From Candidatus Heimdallarchaeota archaeon (lineage in GTDB: Archaea; Asgardarchaeota; Heimdallarchaeia; Heimdallarchaeales; Kariarchaeaceae), in the NCBI GenBank assembly GCA_030668165.1, contig DAOUUM010000165.1, positions 1 through 6,803 on the forward strand: DNA of 6,803 nt, written 5' to 3'. Below are positions 1 through 4,931 of this stretch, in pieces. Position 1 is the stretch's first letter. Each line of letters begins with the position of its first letter. The notes below the pieces were generated by a model. It was not told the DNA's origin, searched no databases, and worked only from the letters and a program-made list of their open reading frames with translations. A program made the position numbers and the translations under genes.

Positions 1-102
1 ATCAATTAGAACTTTCAATTTAGATTTTGATATTTTTAATTCTTCACCAATTCGTGATAAGAGAGCAAAATAATCATCTATCTCATGAGATGTTATTTTA
101 AC
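1..102 (-). pseudogene. Continuation of the interrupted phosphohexomutase beyond the TAA, partial at window edge
   Basis: Immediately after the TAA at 103-105 the same minus-strand frame is open for 34 codons to position 1. It reads VKITSHEIDDYF..., then ends in KLKVLID. That ending matches the start of domain 2 in this family; the intact paralogue in this window has KFKIAVDSGNG at the same place. The spacing from the catalytic serine to this strand is about 68 codons here and about 72 in the paralogue. The segment after the stop is therefore still recognisable coding sequence in register, not a new gene: it has no start codon near its beginning. The rest of the protein would lie outside the window. 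Confidence 0.7.
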
Positions 103-558
103 TTAAACAAGATTTTCCCAAGGTACAAGTATTGGTTCTTGTAGTCTCATCCAACCCTTGTAGTAGTTCCCAATATTATCAAAAGCAATTATTCCATTAT
201 CCTCTGCAGGTAAATGTGAGCCAGTTACCATTATTCCTCCATTTGATTTGTTATTGACGATTGAGTGAAGTAGTAGGGGTGTTGGGATCGGTTCGGTGAA
301 GGTTATCACATCAATCCCTGCGGCAGTAACCTCAGCGATAATAATATCGGCCAATCTTTTACTAAACCTTCGGTTATCAAATCCGATATAAACAGTTGGT
401 CGATCGATAATTGGTTCCAAATTATAATGGGAAAATACCCATGATGAAAAGGCTGTACCCACCTTCAACGCAAATTCTGGTGTAATATTGATATTTGTTT
501 TTCCTCTGATTCCTGATGTAGCAAAGTACAAACCGGATCTTTCTGACACAATTTGCAA
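103..558 (-). CDS. Phosphohexomutase (PMM/PGM family), N-terminal domain, ends at an in-frame TAA
   Basis: This 151-residue reading frame matches domain 1 of the alpha-D-phosphohexomutase superfamily, which moves phosphate between C1 and C6 of hexose phosphates in the cytosol. Visible features are the N-terminal TSGIRGK loop (residues 14-20), a GFDNRR strand-turn (59-64) matching the family's GxDxR, and the catalytic phosphoserine loop VTGSHLPAEDNG (111-122) with Ser114. Family members are about 450 residues, so domains 2-4 are missing: the metal-binding DGDGDR, the sugar-binding ExSGH and the phosphate-binding loop. The start codon is TTG at 558. It is supported by an AGGTGAT ribosome-binding site 9 nt upstream and by a TAG stop directly before it. 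The frame stops at TAA (103-105) but stays open and family-like to the window edge. The gene is divergent from the SAHH-like gene. Exact substrate (mannose, glucose or glucosamine phosphate) cannot be told. It is likely a pseudogene, a sequence error or a readthrough product. Confidence 0.8.
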   Translation of the reverse strand: MQIVSERSGLYFATSGIRGKTNINITPEFALKVGTAFSSWVFSHYNLEPIIDRPTVYIGFDNRRFSKRLADIIIAEVTAAGIDVITFTEPIPTPLLLHSIVNNKSNGGIMVTGSHLPAEDNGIIAFDNIGNYYKGWMRLQEPILVPWENLV

Positions 559-567
559 CTAGATCGG

Positions 568-574
568 ATCACCT
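568..574 (-). promoter_or_regulatory. Ribosome-binding site AGGTGAT for the TTG-started phosphohexomutase
   Basis: On the minus strand AGGTGAT lies 9 nt before the TTG at 558. It matches the complement of the usual archaeal 16S rRNA 3' end (GGAGGTGAT). This site decides for TTG, because no ATG is available near the conserved N-terminus. Confidence 0.6.
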
Positions 575-612
575 ATAATATTGTGTTTTGATTATAGATT
601 GTTGATAATTCT

Positions 613-624
613 CATTTAAAATAC
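613..624 (-). promoter_or_regulatory. Possible TATA box for the minus-strand phosphohexomutase
   Basis: The minus strand reads TATTTTAAAT here. With the usual archaeal spacing of about 26 nt, transcription would start near 592, giving a short leader that contains the AGGTGAT site. A second A/T box (CTATAAT, about 591-598) is an alternative. The assignment is by spacing and composition only. Confidence 0.25.
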
Positions 625-655
625 AGAGATTATACAAATCAATGGAAGATCAATC

Positions 656-668
656 CGTAAAATAAAAA
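656..668 (+). promoter_or_regulatory. Possible TATA element for the SAHH-like gene
   Basis: An A-rich box (GTAAAATAAAAAA) is centred about 28 nt before the ATG at 692. There is no clear Shine-Dalgarno sequence between box and start, so this spacing suggests a leaderless or very short-leader transcript. The box is low in complexity, so confidence is low. Confidence 0.25.
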
Positions 669-691
669 AATAGTGGGAAATTAGTAAATTG

Positions 692-1771
692 ATGTCAATC
701 AAGGATCTTCTTGAATTTCCACTTGTAAAGCAACAATTACAGGATATGCCATTATTTCGAGAAATCATATCTGAGTATTCGATTTCAAAACCATTTACAG
801 GACAAAAAATAGCAATTGCTCATGTACTCGTCCCCAACACATTACCTCTGATAATATCGTGTATTGCAGGTGGGGCTGAGATTAAAATTACCGATTGCAT
901 TCCAGCAAAGAATGATTCAGAGGTCTTAAACCTACTACACTCAGCAGGATATACTGTTGATCATGATTTTCATGATGCCACAGATTTTGACTATGCTATT
1001 GATGTCAATGCTTATTTCAAGCAATATCCTCCAAGAAAAGGAATTAGTGAGGTGACTAGATCTGGAATTCATAAGTTTGCAATGCACTCATTGAATACAG
1101 CAGTGATTGATTGTGATAATTCAGTTGTCAAGATGGTTGAGACATTTATAGGTAACCCATTAGCAGTTGAGAGAGCATTTGATCAGTTTATCGGATCAGC
1201 GAGAGAACTTCTAAGAGATAAAAAAGTGGTTGTACTGGGATTTGGAAAGATTGGTCGTGGTCTTGCCAGAGTATTCGGTGAATACTCCAATATATTAGTT
1301 CTTGATGTTGATAAGTCCATTCTGGTAAAGGCTAAACAACTGGGATTTGATACTGGATTAATTTCAGATGATAAAATGAAGAATAACAGTTTTTTACGCG
1401 ATGCAGAGGTTATATTTACTGCAACTGGTCATCCGAATGTGGTTTCAAACTCTTTTGACAAGGATTCGGTAAATGCGAAATATCTACTTAATATAGGGGC
1501 GGTAGATGAATTTGGTGATCTGTTTTCTGAGGAAGAGGTATTCATGTCCAAGAATATTCCCTTTAATTTCAACTTAAAGATACCCACAGGGAATAAGTAC
1601 ATCGACCCTATTTTGGTTGCTCATGTTATGGCTATTGAGTATATGATAGGAAATGCGATTAGAGACAATGAAATAATCCCCTTTCCAAAAGAAATTGATA
1701 TTGATCTTCTAAACAAATTCGAGAAATACAATCATCCGGTTAAGGATCTAATTCACCAATATTTTGACTAA
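692..1771 (+). CDS. S-adenosylhomocysteine hydrolase-like NAD-binding protein, catalytically divergent
   Basis: This 359-residue cytosolic protein follows the fold order of adenosylhomocysteinase. The N-terminal part has PFTGQKIAIAHVLVPNT (35-51), then GISEVTRSGIH (117-127; the family has GxSEETTTGVH), then NSVVK (143-147). The NAD-binding Rossmann domain has GFGKIGRG (183-190), an acidic residue closing strand 2 (Asp205), TATGHP (243-248) and NIGAVD (267-272; the family has NIGHFD). A His is kept at 44 and a Lys at 147, but by eye the NIGHFD histidine is Ala, the catalytic cysteine after the NSVxK segment is Asn155, and one glutamate of EETTTG is Val121. The C-terminal NAD-capping tail is not recognisable, and the protein is shorter than the usual 400-430 residues. 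It may bind NAD without hydrolysing SAH, or act on another substrate. The ATG at 692 is preferred over the adjacent TTG at 689. It converges on the downstream phosphohexomutase with 8 bp between stop codons, so its terminator must lie inside or at the end of that gene. Confidence 0.75.
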   Translation: MSIKDLLEFPLVKQQLQDMPLFREIISEYSISKPFTGQKIAIAHVLVPNTLPLIISCIAGGAEIKITDCIPAKNDSEVLNLLHSAGYTVDHDFHDATDFDYAIDVNAYFKQYPPRKGISEVTRSGIHKFAMHSLNTAVIDCDNSVVKMVETFIGNPLAVERAFDQFIGSARELLRDKKVVVLGFGKIGRGLARVFGEYSNILVLDVDKSILVKAKQLGFDTGLISDDKMKNNSFLRDAEVIFTATGHPNVVSNSFDKDSVNAKYLLNIGAVDEFGDLFSEEEVFMSKNIPFNFNLKIPTGNKYIDPILVAHVMAIEYMIGNAIRDNEIIPFPKEIDIDLLNKFEKYNHPVKDLIHQYFD

Positions 1772-1779
1772 TACATAAT

Positions 1780-3144
1780 TTATTTAATAAATGATTTTAC
1801 TTTTTCTAGGTATGTATTGACTAAGGAGTCAAAACCCTCTTGAGTCATTGATTCAAAAGTTGCACGGATTTTTGGGCTAGTATTTGATACTCGAACAAGT
1901 ATACGTCCATCATTATTAGTCAAGGCCACACCATCAAGATCATTTACCTCACCCTCTTCATTCTTGAAATAGGCGATAATCTCATCCAAAACATCGAATT
2001 TGGTCTCATCAGAACACTTCAGATCATATCTTTTCTTAACTGGAAGCTTCACTTTTGCTACCAACTCGGAAAATGCTTGATTTCTGTGTTCCAAAGCCTT
2101 GGCTAACATTAATGGCAATATAAGTGCATCATCAAATAGGAATACGGAGGGGGCGATTGCATGTCCAGATGCTTCCACACCCCAAACTGCATCATTTTTC
2201 TGAGCTTCTAGTGAGAGGAAGGAATGTCCAACTCTGATTCTAAATATCTCTGCTCCGATTTCTCGTAAATGGTTTTCCATGGCAATTGAACATTCCATGT
2301 TAATAATAACTCGATTATTATCCCCAGTTTCTAAAAGATATTCAGCCACCACTATTCCAAACGCATCAGAAGAGATCACATTCCCCAAATCATCAACAAA
2401 TACACACCTATCTCCATCACCATCAAAACCAGCACCAAAATCAACCCCTTTCTCTTTGACTAATTTGGCAAGATCCTGCAGAGTTTCCTCATTGGGCTCA
2501 GAGGGTCGATTGGGAAATCTTGGATCTGGATCATCATATAATGGTACTACCTCAAAACCTAGATCTTCGAAGAGTTGTGGTTGAACAAGAGCCGTTGCTC
2601 CATTACCACTATCTACCGCTATTTTGAATTTTTTAGTGAACTGAAATTTCTCTTTTATATATGCTAAAAATTGATCGTATGAGTCCTCTAAAGTCATAAT
2701 TTTGCCTATTTCAAAGGCACCAGCATTGATAAAATCTCTATCAACAAATATTTTTTTGAATTCTTCATTTTCTTCTGGTGAGAAACCTATACCAGGTCCC
2801 CAATAAAATTTAACTCCATTCCATTCCGGAGGGAGATGAGAAGCGGTGATAAAAGCTGAGGCCCCATAACCTTTCTTGAAAGAGTTAAATAGGGTTATTC
2901 CTAGTGGACTCTGGTTAATAACCTCACAGGAAACTCCAGTGGAGGCAATTCCGGCCACTAATACTTTGAGCAATATACTGGTCGAAGCTCTAATATCACC
3001 ACCAACGGTAACATGATCAATATTATGTTTAACCATATAGCTTCCAAAGGCCCTGCCTATATTCGCCATGGTCTCAATTGTTAAATCTTGACCAAATATC
3101 CCACGTACATCATAGGCTCTGAATATTGCTAAATTATCTGTCAT
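1780..3144 (-). CDS. Phosphomannomutase/phosphoglucomutase family enzyme, complete
   Basis: This 454-residue protein is a full-length alpha-D-phosphohexomutase, interconverting hexose 1- and 6-phosphates (mannose, glucose or glucosamine) for nucleotide-sugar and glycan synthesis in the cytosol. All four domains are visible. Domain 1 starts with FRAYDVRGIFG (8-18) and carries the phosphoserine loop TASHLPPEWNG (100-110, Ser102). Domain 2 has the Mg-binding DGDGDR (241-246). Domain 3 has the sugar-recognition EASGH (324-328) followed by DDALI. Domain 4 has the phosphate-binding RVSNTSPKIR (418-427). The loop reads SHLP rather than the commoner SHNP, a variant shared with the broken paralogue in this window. 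The ATG at 3144 sits just before the conserved FRAYD motif and has no clear ribosome-binding site. The usual length and intact motifs argue for an active enzyme. Substrate preference cannot be read from the motifs, so no gene symbol is given. Confidence 0.93.
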   Translation of the reverse strand: MTDNLAIFRAYDVRGIFGQDLTIETMANIGRAFGSYMVKHNIDHVTVGGDIRASTSILLKVLVAGIASTGVSCEVINQSPLGITLFNSFKKGYGASAFITASHLPPEWNGVKFYWGPGIGFSPEENEEFKKIFVDRDFINAGAFEIGKIMTLEDSYDQFLAYIKEKFQFTKKFKIAVDSGNGATALVQPQLFEDLGFEVVPLYDDPDPRFPNRPSEPNEETLQDLAKLVKEKGVDFGAGFDGDGDRCVFVDDLGNVISSDAFGIVVAEYLLETGDNNRVIINMECSIAMENHLREIGAEIFRIRVGHSFLSLEAQKNDAVWGVEASGHAIAPSVFLFDDALILPLMLAKALEHRNQAFSELVAKVKLPVKKRYDLKCSDETKFDVLDEIIAYFKNEEGEVNDLDGVALTNNDGRILVRVSNTSPKIRATFESMTQEGFDSLVNTYLEKVKSFIK

Positions 3145-3170
3145 TAAATTCTGTTTTACCGAATTTCTAT

Positions 3171-3182
3171 CCTTTTTTAATT
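3171..3182 (-). promoter_or_regulatory. Possible TATA element for the complete phosphohexomutase
   Basis: The minus strand reads AATTAAAAAAGG, centred about 33 nt before the ATG at 3144. No Shine-Dalgarno motif lies between, so a leader of only a few nucleotides is implied. The evidence is composition and spacing only. Confidence 0.3.
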
Positions 3183-3229
3183 ACTGAGATCACACACAAT
3201 AATTTTATTTAGCTTTGTGAATTAATTAA

Positions 3230-3733
3230 CTAATTGAAGAATAATTCTTCTGGTGCAGATGACGAATTACCATCTGCAAATAGGCTAGAATCCCATTTAT
3301 AAGTTATCATCGGATTACCATCTGAAGAGAAAAGAGTCCCATAACAATCAATATTACCATCATCAGTGCCAAGGATATATCCTAGGGAATAGTTCCCATA
3401 AAAGAGATCAGAATCCGGAGTCTGCCCGTAAAGAAACACCTCATTGGAAGAATCCGCATAGAACGATATAGAATAACTCTTCGTACCATATTGCGATTCT
3501 AAATTTAATCGTATTGAAACTGTAGAATTTCCAGGAGTAGTTTGCCTGTCCCGGGCTTGACTCACTAGATCTTGTATTTTTTCACCGATATCTTGGATGA
3601 CCACACTTAAATTACCCTCCAGTACAGTATCTTCAGTAATATCGTAATAATTATTAAATGTAATACTGAAAAATCCAAATACGAAAATTCCAATTACAAA
3701 TACTGCTTGATACATTACTGCCTCACTAGCCAT
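3230..3733 (-). CDS. Pilin-like single-pass surface protein (167 aa), sequon-rich
   Basis: The family is not recognised at the sequence level. The N-terminus SEAVMYQ runs straight into a hydrophobic helix (about residues 9-26), followed by a polar, Ser/Asn/Gly/Tyr-rich domain of about 135 residues. E4-A5-V6-M7 fits the archaeal class III prepilin cleavage pattern ([KRDE][GA][ALIFQMVED][ILMVTAS]), with cleavage after Ala5, although the leader is very short and uncharged before Glu4. Four N-glycosylation sequons (Asn41, 69, 114, 156) put the C-terminal domain outside the cell. Residues 36-62 look amphipathic and could extend the pilin stalk helix. The ATG at 3733 is supported by AGGTGAT 3 nt upstream. 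The gene follows the larger pilin-like gene on the same strand after a 102-113 nt gap that contains its own probable promoter. It could be a minor pilin, an archaellum-related stator or a simple membrane-anchored glycoprotein. It ends in TAG. Confidence 0.7.
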   Translation of the reverse strand: MASEAVMYQAVFVIGIFVFGFFSITFNNYYDITEDTVLEGNLSVVIQDIGEKIQDLVSQARDRQTTPGNSTVSIRLNLESQYGTKSYSISFYADSSNEVFLYGQTPDSDLFYGNYSLGYILGTDDGNIDCYGTLFSSDGNPMITYKWDSSLFADGNSSSAPEELFFN

Positions 3734-3736
3734 CTA

Positions 3737-3743
3737 ATCACCT
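3737..3743 (-). promoter_or_regulatory. Ribosome-binding site AGGTGAT for the 167-aa pilin-like gene
   Basis: AGGTGAT on the minus strand precedes the ATG at 3733 by 3 nt (7 nt counted from the AGGT core). It is the same heptamer as the site before the interrupted phosphohexomutase and fixes this start codon. Confidence 0.6.
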
Positions 3744-3769
3744 AATTATACTTTTTTCATTGATACATG

Positions 3770-3779
3770 AAATAAAAAG
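3770..3779 (-). promoter_or_regulatory. Probable TATA box for the 167-aa pilin-like gene
   Basis: The minus strand reads CTTTTTATTT, close to the archaeal TTTTTATA-type box. A start about 26 nt downstream (near 3748) would give a leader of about 15 nt that just includes the AGGTGAT site. This suggests independent transcription from the upstream pilin-like gene. Confidence 0.35.
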
Positions 3780-3835
3780 ATTTATCTCATTTAGACTACC
3801 ATCTGCAATAAAATATCACCATAGATGTAAATTAT

Positions 3836-4717
3836 CTATAAGGTGATTATTACTACATGTGATATTATTTCCAATTGAACATTTAAAGTACCAAAACCAG
3901 GCACCTCATGTTTGAGTGGAATCTCAGTAGTTGTTTTACCATCCAAGAAGGTATTGATTTTCATCATGAAAGTTGTAGTTGATCCTGCTGTGTAGCCAAT
4001 ATTATACCATTCACTTCTTGTGACATTAACCGAATCATATTCAATCGAAATACTGGGTGTGGCTGATGATACTGAAGGTGAACCCTTGAATTGAAAATCA
4101 ATCAGTTGCATAGAAATCGTCAGATTCACTTCTGAAGCTGCAATATCTACATTTTTATCAAATGAAATGATTCCCCTATAGGAGAGTGATGTGTTAAGAA
4201 AATCGTTCAGGGCTCTGCTCTGATTGAGAATTGTCCAGGGCATGGTTGCTGATGAGGTGTGATTCAAGTAGAATATATCTTGATTTCCTGAACCAACCAG
4301 ATAGGAATGGGAATTTTGAGGCACAGTATCCTCTCTGAGTTCTGTTCTGGCTGATAAACGATCAAAATCCTCATCGAATGTACCGAGTGTTTGAATCTGA
4401 TTATTATCAACCTGATACAAAAATAGAATTGTTGAGAAGGGAGAAGTATCTGCGGTCAGAAAAGCATTAGTTCCTAGATCTAGTGTTTTGAATACTTTTG
4501 CATTCTCTCCACTTTGAATGAGTGATTTGATATCATTATCAATAGAAATGAATGAACTACTGATAGACCCGATTTCAACATTATCTGACAATTTATTTAA
4601 TTCTGGATATATAAAACCTAGAGTTATGGCTATGCCCATGAGTATAACTCCCATTAGGAACATGGTTGATACTACAGGGGAAACAGCCCTTTTATACTTA
4701 ATCAGTTTCTTTATCAT
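3836..4717 (-). CDS. Archaeal pilin/archaellin-like surface protein (293 aa) with class III leader
   Basis: Translated from the ATG at 4717, the protein begins with a Lys/Arg-rich leader ending KYKRAVSPVVS. R10-A11-V12-S13 fits the class III prepilin peptidase pattern, with cleavage after Ala11. A 26-residue hydrophobic segment (12-37) starts at the cut site and would form the pilin core helix and membrane anchor. The remaining 250 residues are polar and Ser/Thr/Asn-rich with alternating hydrophobic stretches typical of beta-rich extracellular domains. There are five sequons, at Asn152, 165, 175, 198 and 231, implying glycosylation outside the cell. The AVSPVV-type N-terminus recalls widespread archaeal pilin-like proteins of unknown role; at 293 aa it is larger than most adhesion pilins. 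A longer frame opens at TTG 4765, but it adds 16 residues to an already suitable leader and has no ribosome-binding site. No assembly ATPase or platform protein lies in the window. The gene ends in TAG. Confidence 0.78.
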   Translation of the reverse strand: MIKKLIKYKRAVSPVVSTMFLMGVILMGIAITLGFIYPELNKLSDNVEIGSISSSFISIDNDIKSLIQSGENAKVFKTLDLGTNAFLTADTSPFSTILFLYQVDNNQIQTLGTFDEDFDRLSARTELREDTVPQNSHSYLVGSGNQDIFYLNHTSSATMPWTILNQSRALNDFLNTSLSYRGIISFDKNVDIAASEVNLTISMQLIDFQFKGSPSVSSATPSISIEYDSVNVTRSEWYNIGYTAGSTTTFMMKINTFLDGKTTTEIPLKHEVPGFGTLNVQLEIISHVVIITL

Positions 4718-4745
4718 TCTCTTATACACAATTGATTGTTTTCTT

Positions 4746-4754
4746 CTATAAGTA
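4746..4754 (-). promoter_or_regulatory. Possible TATA box for the 293-aa pilin-like gene
   Basis: The minus strand reads TACTTATAG, centred about 32 nt before the ATG at 4717. No Shine-Dalgarno motif intervenes, so a leader of only about 5 nt would result. It lies inside the longer TTG-started frame, which argues for the shorter start. Confidence 0.3.
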
Positions 4755-4791
4755 ATTAATTGCAATTAGATAACAAAATATGAAAAGAATA

Positions 4792-4801
4792 TTTTTTTTT
4801 T
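4792..4801 (+). other. Ten-T tract in the divergent intergenic region
   Basis: An uninterrupted run of ten T on the plus strand (A on the minus strand) lies between the two divergent promoters of the pilin-like and LRR-TPR genes. On the plus strand it would act as a typical archaeal oligo-T terminator, but no plus-strand gene ends nearby. It could block stray antisense transcription from the pilin genes into the LRR-TPR promoter, or simply keep the promoter region open. Confidence 0.3.
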
Positions 4802-4902
4802 AACTTCTTGGTATTATGGATGAAAAAGAGTAGACGAATTAGTATGTTTAGACTTCCTCGGGGATAGAATTTGTTTATGTATTTAACAGGAGATGTATAT
4901 AA

Positions 4903-4910
4903 TTTTTATA
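4903..4910 (+). promoter_or_regulatory. TATA box TTTTTATA for the LRR-TPR gene
   Basis: TTTTTATA is a near-ideal archaeal TATA element. Its centre is 25-26 nt before the ATG at 4932, the spacing expected if transcription begins at that ATG (a leaderless mRNA). It lies inside the longer frame that opens at 4893, which argues against the upstream start. Confidence 0.5.
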
Positions 4911-4931
4911 CTTTTGACTTTGTTGTTGCAT

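Noticed and set aside
103..105. Reassignment of TAA to a sense codon in this genome
   Set aside because: TAA correctly ends the SAHH-like gene and the complete phosphohexomutase at expected lengths, so a general code change does not fit.
2279..2584. Plus-strand open frame of about 100 codons inside the phosphohexomutase
   Set aside because: It is antisense to the metal-binding region of a gene with all family motifs, is rich in Ser/Pro with no domain, and has no ribosome-binding site or promoter.
3797..3838. TAG readthrough (pyrrolysine-like) at the end of the 293-aa pilin-like gene, adding about 14 codons to a TAA
   Set aside because: The extension is short, has no domain character, and nothing in the window suggests pyrrolysine use; TAG simply terminates both pilin-like genes.
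4518..4751. Plus-strand open frame with a hydrophobic C-terminus
   Set aside because: It is the antisense image of the pilin leader and core helix; the hydrophobicity is a by-product of the opposite strand.
4893..4931. Signal peptide or membrane anchor on the LRR-TPR protein
   Set aside because: The stretch overlaps a strong TATA box correctly spaced for the downstream ATG, and the rest of the protein looks cytosolic.
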